From: Oxalobacteraceae bacterium
Lineage (GTDB): Bacteria; Pseudomonadota; Gammaproteobacteria; Burkholderiales; Burkholderiaceae_D
NCBI GenBank assembly: GCA_027490725.1
Contig: JAIXXN010000064.1
Location: 1-64,000, forward strand
Direction of reading: 5' to 3'
DNA length: 64,000 nucleotides
Part shown: positions 40,953 through 49,276 of the stretch, piece after piece
How the letters are laid out: each line of letters opens with the position of its first letter
Numbering within the stretch: position 1 is the first letter of the stretch
The notes under the pieces: generated by a model
The model's input: only the letters and a program-made list of their open reading frames with translations
The model's database searches: none
Told to the model about the DNA's origin: nothing
Position numbers and translations under genes: made by a program

Positions 40953-42245
40953 TTGAAAACCGTATCGATACTATTGTTGTGGGCAGCCCAGCTTGCCACT
41001 CCGGCGGCGTATGCCGACGCACTGGCTGCACCTGCACCTGCATCGGCCCCGTTCCAGCCGGTCGCTGGCACCGTGGTGGCGCTGGGCGGTGCCGTGCGCT
41101 TCGATAACGAGGCGGTACGCCAGCGTATCGTCGAGCTGGCCGGTGGCCCGGGGGCACGTTTTGTGGTGATCCCGACCTCGTCCTCGTATCCGGAGTCGAC
41201 CGGCGAAGACGCGGCACAGGAATTGCGCCGCCGTGGTGCGCAGGTGGAATTGCTGAAAATTGCCCCGCGCTGGGCCGGCGAGACGCTGGAATCGGCGCGC
41301 CGCGCAGCGGCCAATCCCGACTATGTCGCCAAAATCAATGCCGCCAGCGGGGTGTATTTCACCGGTGGTGCGCAGGAACGCTATGCCGATGTGCTCAATC
41401 CCGGTGGCATTGCGTCGCCGGTACTGCAGGCGGTACGCGCGCTGCAGGCACGTGGCGGGGTGGTGGCCGGTACTAGTGCCGGTGCCGCCATCATGAGTAG
41501 TGTGATGTTCCGCGATGCCCTCAATCCCGTGCTGGTGCTGAAAGGCGTGATGCGCGAAGGCAAGGAAATCGAGCGCGGTCTGGGCTTTGTCGGTGAGCAG
41601 CTGTTTATCGATCAGCATTTTCTCAAGCGCGGCCGGGTCGGGCGCATGCTGGGCCTGATGCTGGCCAAGGGTTACAAGCTGGGCCTCGGGGTGGACGAGA
41701 ATACCGCCGCCATCATCCAAGGTAGCGAGATCGAGATCGTTGGCGCGACGGGCGCGCTGCTGCTTGATCTGCGCAGCGCCACGCAGGAGCCGGGACCGGT
41801 GAATGTGCGCAATGTGCGGATCTCCTATCTCGATAATGGCGACCGTTACGATCTGGCCAGGTCGCAGGGACAGGTCGTGGCGGCCAAACAGGCGAAAGGC
41901 GAAATCAAATTCCGCCAGCCCGGTTTTGCCAGCGAGCTGGAAAATATCCGCCCCGCCTATACTGACATCCTCGGTGAAAACACCATATTGCGGGCCTTGT
42001 CGCAGCTGGTGGACGGGCCGCGCACGCAGATCACCGGGCTGGCCTTCGACTTGCCGCAGGCGGGCGCGCCGCTGGCCAATGATCCCGCGCCCACGCTGGG
42101 CTTCGAATTCGTGCTACGCCGCGATGAACGCACCCACGGCTGGGACAGCGCCGGTATCGACGGCAAGGATTATTCGATTTTCGACGCGCGCCTCGATGTC
42201 CGGCCGGTGCGGATGAACACCCCGATATATCAGGCGTGGCCATGA
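40953..42245 (+). CDS. Secreted cyanophycinase (peptidase S51)
   Basis: 430 residues, longer than intracellular CphB (about 270) and in the range of extracellular CphE enzymes. N-terminal signal peptide (KTVSILLLWAAQLATPAAYA then D-A). The catalytic core shows GTSAGAAIMS with the nucleophile Ser, VYFTGGAQERY, the family-specific IDQHFLKRGRVGRM and GVDENTAAII. It should cleave the cyanophycin backbone to beta-Asp-Arg dipeptides outside the cytoplasm. The start is a TTG at 40953 with AAGG 8 nt upstream, or a GTG at 40944. The roughly 130-residue C-terminal extension is unassigned. Confidence 0.88.
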   Translation: MKTVSILLLWAAQLATPAAYADALAAPAPASAPFQPVAGTVVALGGAVRFDNEAVRQRIVELAGGPGARFVVIPTSSSYPESTGEDAAQELRRRGAQVELLKIAPRWAGETLESARRAAANPDYVAKINAASGVYFTGGAQERYADVLNPGGIASPVLQAVRALQARGGVVAGTSAGAAIMSSVMFRDALNPVLVLKGVMREGKEIERGLGFVGEQLFIDQHFLKRGRVGRMLGLMLAKGYKLGLGVDENTAAIIQGSEIEIVGATGALLLDLRSATQEPGPVNVRNVRISYLDNGDRYDLARSQGQVVAAKQAKGEIKFRQPGFASELENIRPAYTDILGENTILRALSQLVDGPRTQITGLAFDLPQAGAPLANDPAPTLGFEFVLRRDERTHGWDSAGIDGKDYSIFDARLDVRPVRMNTPIYQAWP

Positions 42246-43546
42246 AGCGCGCGACCCTGATTACAGGGCTGCTGCTAGGCAGTCTGGCCAGCGGCGCGCT
42301 GGCCCAGCCAGCGCTGGAGCATGCCAAACTGGATGCCGCTGCGGCCCAGGTGCTGCCGCAAGTAGTGCACTGGCGCCGTGATTTGCATGCCCATCCCGAA
42401 CTGGCATTTCACGAGCGCCGCACCGCTGATCTGGTGGCCCGTGAACTGAGCCGCATGGGCTATGAAGTGACGCGCGGTCTGGCCGAGACGGCCGTGATCG
42501 GCCTGCTGCGGACCGGGCGTCCCGGCCCGGTGGTCGCGCTGCGCGCCGACATGGACGGCTTGCCCGTTACGGAAGACACCGGCCTGCCGTTCGCTTCACA
42601 GCAGCGCGTCCAGCAGGGCGGCAAGGAAGTCGGGCTGATGCACGCCTGCGGCCACGATATGCACGTCGCCATGCTGTTAGGGGCGGCACAGGTGCTGGCC
42701 GAGCTGCGCGGGCAGTTGTCCGGTTCCGTGAAGCTGGTGTTCCAGCCGGCCGAGGAGGGCGTGCCGAATCAACCGAACGGCGCCGAGCGGCTGGTCAAGG
42801 CCGGCGTACTGGAGAACCCGAAAGTGTCGGCCATGTTCGGCCTGCACGTCGGCATTACGCCCCAGCCTACCGGCACCGTGTCGCTGCGTGCACGCGGGCT
42901 GATGGCCGGCAGCGATACCTTCGAGATTACCGTGAAAGGCCGTCAGACCCATGGTGCCCTGCCGTGGAACGGCGTTGACCCGGTGGTGGTGGCCGCGCAG
43001 ATCGTACTGGGCCTGCAGACTATCGTCAGCCGTCAGACCAATCTGACACTGGCACCGGCCGTGATTACGGTGGGTACTCTGCATGCCGGACAGCGCGCCA
43101 ATATCGTGCCGGGCGAAGTGACGATGAGCGGCACTATCCGCAGCTTTGATCCGGCCATGCGCGAGCAGTTGCTGGTGCAGGTGCGGCGTACCGCCGAACA
43201 GCTGGCGCTGGCGTCGGGTGCCACGGCGGCAGTGAGTTTTGACGCCGGTTATCCGGTGACGTGGAATGATCCTGCGCTGACGGCGAAAATGCTGCCCAGT
43301 CTGCGCCGCGTGGCAGGCGAGCAGTTACTCAGCGACGTAGCGCCCAGCACCACCTCCGAAGATTTTTCCTATTACGGCCAGCACGTGCCGTCCCTGCTGT
43401 TCTTCCTCGGCGTGAACCCGCCGGGAGCGGATCCGGCGCTCTGGGCGGCCAATCACTCGCCCCGTTTTAACCCTGATGAAGCAGCCTTGCTGACGGGCGT
43501 ACGTACGCTCGCCAGTCTGGCCGCCGATTATCTGACTGCACACTGA
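42242..43546 (+). CDS. Exported M20D-family amidohydrolase/peptidase
   Basis: 434 residues with signal peptide (MKRATLITGLLLGSLASGAL then AQ). Zinc-peptidase motifs: HAHPELAFHE, ALRADMDGLPV, ACGHDMHVAMLLGAA and VFQPAEEG. The dimerisation insert has GRQTHGALPWNGVDP and the C-terminal ligand sits in TSEDFSYY. It should remove an acyl or aminoacyl group in the periplasm; beta-aspartyl-arginine dipeptides or N-acyl amino acids are candidates. The ATG overlaps the cyanophycinase stop (ATGA). Confidence 0.88.
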   Translation: MKRATLITGLLLGSLASGALAQPALEHAKLDAAAAQVLPQVVHWRRDLHAHPELAFHERRTADLVARELSRMGYEVTRGLAETAVIGLLRTGRPGPVVALRADMDGLPVTEDTGLPFASQQRVQQGGKEVGLMHACGHDMHVAMLLGAAQVLAELRGQLSGSVKLVFQPAEEGVPNQPNGAERLVKAGVLENPKVSAMFGLHVGITPQPTGTVSLRARGLMAGSDTFEITVKGRQTHGALPWNGVDPVVVAAQIVLGLQTIVSRQTNLTLAPAVITVGTLHAGQRANIVPGEVTMSGTIRSFDPAMREQLLVQVRRTAEQLALASGATAAVSFDAGYPVTWNDPALTAKMLPSLRRVAGEQLLSDVAPSTTSEDFSYYGQHVPSLLFFLGVNPPGADPALWAANHSPRFNPDEAALLTGVRTLASLAADYLTAH

Positions 43547-43554
43547 AAGCTGCC

Positions 43555-44685
43555 ATGGAACAGATCACGATTGCCCTCCCATCGCCCGCTGCGGGAACCA
43601 CCCGTAGCCTGAACTATTTGCGTTTCGGCCAGCCCGGTCAGGGCCCTAAGGCGTATATTCAGGCCGCGCTGCATGCCGACGAATTGCCCGGCATGCTGGT
43701 TGCCCAGCATCTGCGCCAGCAACTGAGCGCGCTGGAACAGCAGGGGGCTTTGCTGGGCGAAGTGATCCTGGTGCCGGCCGCCAATCCGATCGGGCTAGCG
43801 CAGACCTTGCTGGGCACCAGTCAGGGTCGCTTCGATCTGCGTACCGGGCAGAATTTCAACCGCCAGTTCCAGAATCTGTCGCAGGATGTCTGGCAGCGGG
43901 TGCTGCCGCAACTGGGTGCCGATGCGCAGCTGAATCAGCAACTGATCCGCACGGCGATCCGTGCCAGCCTGCAGGACCCTCAGCGCGATCAGGCCGCGTA
44001 TGACGAACTCTCGGCACAGCGTCTGGCACTGATGCGGCTGGCCGCCGATGCCGACGTGGTGCTCGATCTGCATTGCGATTGCGAGTCGCTGCTGCACCTG
44101 TACACGGGCACGCCCCTGTGGGAGCGCGTCGCGCCGCTGGCCGGCCTGCTGGGCGCCAGCGTGGCCTTGCTGGAGACCGAGTCCGGGGATGACCCCTTCG
44201 ACGAAGCCTGTTCGCGCATCTGGTGGGATATTGCGGCACTGGCTGGCGCCACCTTCCCGATACCGCTGGCCTGTCTGGCCGTGACCATCGAACTGCGTGG
44301 CTTTATCGACGTCGACCATGCCATTGCCGGGCGCGATGCTGCGGCGATCGTGGACTTCCTGCGTTTGCAGGGGGTGCTGGCCGGGCCGCTGTCGCAAGCG
44401 GTGCCTGCGGCCTGCGCACCGACCCCGCTGGCCGGCTGCATGCCGCTGACCGCGCCGGTGGCCGGACTGGTGGTGTATCTGCGCGAGCTGGGGGCCACGG
44501 TGCGCGCCGGCGAGCCGCTGATCGAGCTGATTGACCCTGTTAGCGGCAGCGTGCAACAATTGCTGGCGCCCGTAGACGGGCTGTATTTCGCCCGCGAAAA
44601 CCGGCGCTATGTAGCGCCCGGGACGCGTCTGAGTAAAGTGGCTGGCAAGCTGGCGCTGCGCAGCGGCGCCTTGCTGTCGGCATGA
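43555..44685 (+). CDS. Succinylglutamate desuccinylase/aspartoacylase family protein
   Basis: 376-residue zinc deacylase. Ligands are visible in AALHADELPGM (His and Glu) and in VVLDLHCDCES; NFNRQF and an ELRGFIDVD segment with the catalytic Glu complete the AstE/ASPA pattern. The C-terminal 90 residues (LTAPVAGLVVYLRELGATVR, then LLAPVDGLYFARENRRYV) form a biotinyl/lipoyl-like beta domain found in the AAC-related branch rather than in true AstE. It is cytoplasmic. It lies 8 bp after the M20 gene. The substrate may be an N-succinyl amino acid, inferred from the neighbouring astA. Confidence 0.85.
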   Translation: MEQITIALPSPAAGTTRSLNYLRFGQPGQGPKAYIQAALHADELPGMLVAQHLRQQLSALEQQGALLGEVILVPAANPIGLAQTLLGTSQGRFDLRTGQNFNRQFQNLSQDVWQRVLPQLGADAQLNQQLIRTAIRASLQDPQRDQAAYDELSAQRLALMRLAADADVVLDLHCDCESLLHLYTGTPLWERVAPLAGLLGASVALLETESGDDPFDEACSRIWWDIAALAGATFPIPLACLAVTIELRGFIDVDHAIAGRDAAAIVDFLRLQGVLAGPLSQAVPAACAPTPLAGCMPLTAPVAGLVVYLRELGATVRAGEPLIELIDPVSGSVQQLLAPVDGLYFARENRRYVAPGTRLSKVAGKLALRSGALLSA

Positions 44686-44726
44686 ACGTGGCGAGTCAGA
44701 TGCGGGCCGGTACGAGGAAATAGACT

Positions 44727-45737
44727 ATGGGTCATCCCTTTTCCGTTGCATTGATCCTGCTGCCCGGCTTTTCGCTGCTGACACTTGGGGCGGTGCGGGC
44801 GGTGTTTACCGTCGCCAACGAGGTGGAGGGTGAAACGCTGTATCGTGTGCGCCAGTTCAGTGCGGAAGGTGAGACGGTGCTCAGCCAGTGTGGCCTGACG
44901 CTGGCGGCCGATACCCTGGCAACCCTGTACCCCGAGCCTGCCGGTTTGTTGCTGCTGATCGGCGATGAGCACCTCGACGTTGAGCTGGGCGAGGTGGCCG
45001 GTCACGAGCTCGGGCTGCAGTTGCAGCGCTTCGGCAAGGACCGTGGCTGGGTGCTGGGGGCGAGTGGCACAGGAGCGCAGTTGCTGGCGCAGCACGGCTT
45101 GCTCGATGGTTACCGCGCCGCGCTGGACTGGCGCATCCAGTCCGAAGCAGTGCAGCGTTACCCGGCGACCGTGTTCAGCACCGGACTGTTCGAGATCGAC
45201 CGCAATCGCATCACTGCCGGTGCCGGGGTGGCGGTACTCGATCTGTTGCTGCACTGGCTGGGCAAGCGCCATAGCAATATGTTTGCCGCCGAAGTGGCCG
45301 CCGTGGTGGGGCTGGATCGGCTGCGTAGCGGTGACGAACGTCAGCCGGTGCCATCCTCGGCGCAGCCGGCGGTGGGCTCGGCGCGGCTCAAGGATGCGCT
45401 GGAACTGATGGCCGCCAATCTGGCCGAACCGTTGCCGGCGGAAGAAATCGCCCAGCTGGTGGGCGTCTCGCGGCGTCAGCTGGAACGGCTGTTTCGCCAG
45501 CATCTCGATACTTTGCCGTCGCGCTATTATCTCGAACTGCGACTCAACCATGCGCGCCGTCAGTTGAAGCAGACGACCTTATCGATCCTGCAGGTCGGTC
45601 TGGTGTGCGGTTTTACCTCGGGCTCGCATTTTTCTACCACCTATCGCAATTATTTCGGCTATACCCCGCGTGAAGAACGGGCCCGGCAAACCATGCCGCC
45701 AGTCGAGACTGATATTGCCGGAGAGGACACACAATGA
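44727..45737 (+). CDS. AraC/GlxA-family regulator, arginine-regulator (ArgR)-like
   Basis: 336 residues. The N-terminal DJ-1/PfpI-like domain (VALILLPGFSLLTLGAV, then WVLGASGTGAQLLAQHGLLD) has Ser or Thr where GlxA-type proteins keep Cys. The C-terminal AraC HTH has AQLVGVSRRQLERLFRQHL and CGFTSGSHFSTTYRNYFGY. This is the layout of Pseudomonas aeruginosa ArgR, which binds arginine-catabolic promoters. Its stop overlaps the astA start (ATGA). ArgR-type sites in the divergent promoter at 40.8 kb make it the probable controller of the locus. Confidence 0.88.
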   Translation: MGHPFSVALILLPGFSLLTLGAVRAVFTVANEVEGETLYRVRQFSAEGETVLSQCGLTLAADTLATLYPEPAGLLLLIGDEHLDVELGEVAGHELGLQLQRFGKDRGWVLGASGTGAQLLAQHGLLDGYRAALDWRIQSEAVQRYPATVFSTGLFEIDRNRITAGAGVAVLDLLLHWLGKRHSNMFAAEVAAVVGLDRLRSGDERQPVPSSAQPAVGSARLKDALELMAANLAEPLPAEEIAQLVGVSRRQLERLFRQHLDTLPSRYYLELRLNHARRQLKQTTLSILQVGLVCGFTSGSHFSTTYRNYFGYTPREERARQTMPPVETDIAGEDTQ

Positions 45738-46807
45738 ATCATCTGGACTACCTGTTGCGTCCGGCAACCCTGCAGGATCTCGATACGCTCGAACGCTTTT
45801 CCAAAGCTGCCACCTTCAGTATCCGCACGCTCAAGCCGGAACGGGCCCGTCTCGAAGAGCGCGTCGCACGTTCGCTGAAAGCCTTTGCCGGCAGCGAAGC
45901 GGCGAGCGGCGAGGAGCTGTATCACTTTGTACTGGAAGACTTGCAGGCGGGGCGGGTGGTCGGGACCAGCGGCATCGTCGCCAGTGCCGCCGCGAATGGC
46001 CGTTTCTACTGCTATCGCAACGAGTTCCTGGTGCACGGCAGTGATGAACTGGGCATTAGCAATCGCGAGCACACGCTGCGCATGTGCGAAGACCTGTCCG
46101 GTCACACTTTGCTGAGCTCCTTCTTCATCGAGCCGGAATATGGCGAGACGCTGGCGCCGCAACTGCTGTCGCGCGGGCGGCTGCTATTCATTCGTAACTT
46201 CCCCCAGCTGTTTGCGGAAAAAATCGGTGCCGAGAATCCCGGCCTGTGTGATGCGGACGGGAATAGCCCGGTGTGGAATGCGCTCGGCCATCGCTTTTTC
46301 AAAATGCCGTTTCCCGAGGCCGAGCAGCGCACGGGCGGGCGTTCCAAGAGTTTCATTCCCGAGCTGATGCCGCGCTTGCCGGTGTATGTGTCGCTGCTGG
46401 CCAAGGATGCCCAGTGGGCGCTGGGGCAGCTCCATCCGGATGGCGAACTGCCGTTCGGGATACTGATGGCGGAAGGCTTTGATGCCGATGCCTACGTGGA
46501 TATTTTCGATGGCGGGCCGATCGCCGAAGCGCGCGTCGCCATGCTACGCAGTGTGGTGGCGGCGCAGGATGTGGCGCTGCACGCCCGGGCTGGCGTGGCG
46601 GGTGAGGTGTGTCTGGTCGCGAATCGGGAACGGGCCGGCTTCCGCGCCACGCTGGCGCAGGGCGAATTCGGCGAAGCGGGATTGCAACTGGCGCCGTTGG
46701 CGCTTGAGCGGCTGGCGCTGGGTGACGGTGCGCCAGCCTGTGCGGTGCGGGTGGATAGTCCGGCAGCGCCCAGCCGCGCATGGTCGGCCGGGACGGATGT
46801 TGCTTGA
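45734..46807 (+). CDS. astA: Arginine N-succinyltransferase
   Basis: 357 residues of the AstA/AruF family, which transfers succinyl from succinyl-CoA to the alpha-amino group of arginine (first step of the AST pathway). Typical segments: LLRPATLQDLDTLERFSKAA, YHFVLEDLQAGRVVGTSGI, YRNEFLVHGSDELGISNRE, LLSRGRLLFIRNFP and a C-terminal FDADAYVDIFDGGP. No astB, astC or astD is in the window, so the product must be handled elsewhere or by the local racemase and deacylase. Some family members succinylate other amino acids. Confidence 0.92.
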   Translation: MNHLDYLLRPATLQDLDTLERFSKAATFSIRTLKPERARLEERVARSLKAFAGSEAASGEELYHFVLEDLQAGRVVGTSGIVASAAANGRFYCYRNEFLVHGSDELGISNREHTLRMCEDLSGHTLLSSFFIEPEYGETLAPQLLSRGRLLFIRNFPQLFAEKIGAENPGLCDADGNSPVWNALGHRFFKMPFPEAEQRTGGRSKSFIPELMPRLPVYVSLLAKDAQWALGQLHPDGELPFGILMAEGFDADAYVDIFDGGPIAEARVAMLRSVVAAQDVALHARAGVAGEVCLVANRERAGFRATLAQGEFGEAGLQLAPLALERLALGDGAPACAVRVDSPAAPSRAWSAGTDVA

Positions 46808-46808
46808 T

Positions 46809-46837
46809 GCCGGCGCGCCTGGCTAGCGTGCGCCGGC
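46809..46837. terminator. GC-rich hairpin between convergent astA and GH3 gene
   Basis: Perfect 8-bp stem GCCGGCGC / GCGCCGGC with a 13-nt loop, spanning the GH3 stop codon. No T-run; possible bidirectional stop. Confidence 0.45.
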
Positions 46838-49144
46838 GGCGAATTCGCGCTGCGGCAGGCGCAGCGTTACGCTGCTGACGGGGGCGTCGGCCGCTTCGGC
46901 CAGCGTCACCCGATACGCGCCAGCGGCAATTTTCCACTTGCCACGGCGGCTGTCGTAGACGGCCAGCGTGCGCGGATCGATCTGCACCGTGCTCTGAGCG
47001 GAGCCGCCGGCTGGCAGCGCCAGCTTGTCCCAGCCGCCCAGCCGTTGCGGCGCTTCCCAGCCGCCCCCGATCTTGCTGACATAGATTTGCGGAACCGCCT
47101 TGCCCGCACGGCTGCCGCGATTGCTGACCTTGAAGCCCACGCGGATGCTGCCCTGCGTGGCGTGGGCCTGCAACTGCTCATAGCGGAAACTGGTGTAGGA
47201 CAGCCCGTGGCCGAAGGCGAACAGCGGTTTCAGTTGCTGGCGCTGGAACCACTTGTAGCCGACGGCGGCGCCTTCGATATTGTAGTTGCTGCTAAAGCGG
47301 GCTGCTTCGGGCAGGCCACGGCCGTCGATGGCCGGACGTGGCAGCTGTTCGACGGACTGCGGGAAGGTCGCTGGCAGGCGTCCCGAGGCATCTACCTCGC
47401 CCGTCAGCACGCGGGCGATGGCGGCGCCGCCGGCGCTGCCCGGATACCACGCTTGCAGCACGGCAGGCACCGCGTCCAGCCACGGCATGGTGACCGGCGA
47501 ACCGGTTTCCAGCACCACCACAGTGCGCGGGTTGGCGGCTGCCACTGCGGCGATGGTGGCGTCCTGCTGGTGTGGCAGTGTCAGGTCAGGCTGATCGAGC
47601 GACTCTGCGGTCCACTGGGTGGCGAAGACGATGGCCAGATCGCTGCTGGCCGCCAGTTGTGCAGCGGCTGCGGCATCCTTGCCATCGTGGTAGGTAAAGC
47701 GGGCTTTCAGGCGCTGCGCCAGTTCCTGCATGGGCGAGGAGGGCAGGTAGGTGATCGGGCCGGGAAAACTTTCCGGTCCTTCATTCGGTACCAGCGTGCC
47801 ACCGGCCGGGTAGACTTGCGACGAACCGCCACCCGACAGGACGCCGACATCGGCATGGCCGCCGATGATGGCGATGCGGGCATAGCGGTCGCTCAGGGGC
47901 AGCAGTTGCTGCTGGTTTTTCAGCAATACCATGCCTTCTTCGGCACCGGCCTGAGCAATCGCGCGGTGGCCGGCAAAGTCGATCTGTTCGGCGGCCACGG
48001 CCACCGGATGCTCGAGCAAACCATGGCTGACCATGGCGCGCACGATGCGCAGCGCCATATCATCGAGGCGACTCAGCGGCACGTGGCCGTTTTCAACTGC
48101 TTCTTTGAGCGGCTCCTTGAAATACGGCGACAGGTCAAATGGCCAGCCGGATTGCTGATCGAGGCCGTTCAGGGCAGCCGGCACGGTGGAGTGGGTGGCA
48201 CCCCAGTCGGACATCACATAGCCGGCATAGCCCCAGTCCCGTTTCAGCACCTGATTGAGCAGGTAATCATTCTCACAGGCGTAGGCGCCGTTGACCAGGT
48301 TGTAGCCGCACATCACGGCGCCCGGCTGGCCCCGTTCAATGGCAATCTGGAAGGCCAGCAGATCCGACATGCGGGCTGCCGCATCGTCGATCCGGACGTT
48401 GACTTTCATCCGGCCGGTTTCCTGGTCGTTCAGGGCGAAGTGCTTGACGGTGGCGATCACGTGCTGCGACTGGATGCCGCGGATCTGTTCACCGGCCATC
48501 ACACCGGCCAGCAGCGGGTCTTCGCCGCCATACTCGAAATTGCGGCCATTGCGTGGCTCACGTTGCAGGTTGGCGCCGCCAGCGAGCAGCACATTGTGGC
48601 CGGACAGGCGCGCTTCGCTGCCGATCATGGCGCCACCGGCATATGCGACGGCCGGATTCCAGCTGGCGGCGGTGGCGATCCCGGCGGGCAGCGCCGTGCG
48701 GGCGCGCGGGGCAGGGCCGGGCTGGGTGGCTACGCCCATGCCGGCGTCCGTCAATTGCTGGTGCGGAATGCCCAGCCGTTCGATGCCATACACAAAGCCG
48801 GCCGAATAGGGCACGCCTTCGGCGGGCTTGGCGACCCCTTTGAAATCCGTCGAGAAGTAGCCGAACACCAGCTTGAGTTTTTCATCGAGCGTCATGCGCT
48901 GGACCAGCGCGCGGGCGCGCTGCTCGGCCGCCGGGCTGGTGGCAGAACGGACGGCGGGGGCAAGCTCGGTGCGCGCTGCTGCGCTGCCGGACGCGGCGGC
49001 AAATCCGCACAGCAAGGCGACGGCGGCGGGGATCAGACGTTTGACAACGTTTTCATACTTTGGCGTGAAGAAAGGTGTAAATACAGGCGTAAAAACGGCC
49101 TTGCTGGCTAGTGCGCTAGGGCGCGGAAAAGGTGGTGTCGGCAT
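46823..49144 (-). CDS. Glycoside hydrolase family 3 beta-glucosidase, exported
   Basis: 773 residues. GH3 N-terminal domain with the nucleophile Asp in YVMSDWGATHS and substrate-contact TVKHFALNDQE; C-terminal domain with EGMVLLKNQQQLLPL; fibronectin-III-like end (FAFGHGLSYTSFRYEQL). A signal sequence (LIPAAVALLCGFAAASGSAA) begins only about 35 residues after the ATG, with an odd Phe-Thr-Pro repetitive leader before it. It would release glucose from cello-oligosaccharides in the periplasm. It lies 132 bp behind the sugar-binding protein gene. Confidence 0.88.
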   Translation of the reverse strand: MPTPPFPRPSALASKAVFTPVFTPFFTPKYENVVKRLIPAAVALLCGFAAASGSAAARTELAPAVRSATSPAAEQRARALVQRMTLDEKLKLVFGYFSTDFKGVAKPAEGVPYSAGFVYGIERLGIPHQQLTDAGMGVATQPGPAPRARTALPAGIATAASWNPAVAYAGGAMIGSEARLSGHNVLLAGGANLQREPRNGRNFEYGGEDPLLAGVMAGEQIRGIQSQHVIATVKHFALNDQETGRMKVNVRIDDAAARMSDLLAFQIAIERGQPGAVMCGYNLVNGAYACENDYLLNQVLKRDWGYAGYVMSDWGATHSTVPAALNGLDQQSGWPFDLSPYFKEPLKEAVENGHVPLSRLDDMALRIVRAMVSHGLLEHPVAVAAEQIDFAGHRAIAQAGAEEGMVLLKNQQQLLPLSDRYARIAIIGGHADVGVLSGGGSSQVYPAGGTLVPNEGPESFPGPITYLPSSPMQELAQRLKARFTYHDGKDAAAAAQLAASSDLAIVFATQWTAESLDQPDLTLPHQQDATIAAVAAANPRTVVVLETGSPVTMPWLDAVPAVLQAWYPGSAGGAAIARVLTGEVDASGRLPATFPQSVEQLPRPAIDGRGLPEAARFSSNYNIEGAAVGYKWFQRQQLKPLFAFGHGLSYTSFRYEQLQAHATQGSIRVGFKVSNRGSRAGKAVPQIYVSKIGGGWEAPQRLGGWDKLALPAGGSAQSTVQIDPRTLAVYDSRRGKWKIAAGAYRVTLAEAADAPVSSVTLRLPQREFAAGAR

Positions 49145-49276
49145 GGTTGTCTCGTCAGCTCCTGAACGGAGCTCTATGGTTATCAAACAAAGGGAGCAAG
49201 AAATACTAACATGTTTATTACAAAACGTTAATAATTTCTTGCCGAGACTCAGCGCGACCGCGTGGCGAAAGTGCGC

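Noticed and set aside
47045..49111. 688-codon open frame on the plus strand
   Set aside because: Antisense to the GH3 gene, which has clear catalytic motifs; no ribosome site or recognisable domain on the opposite strand.
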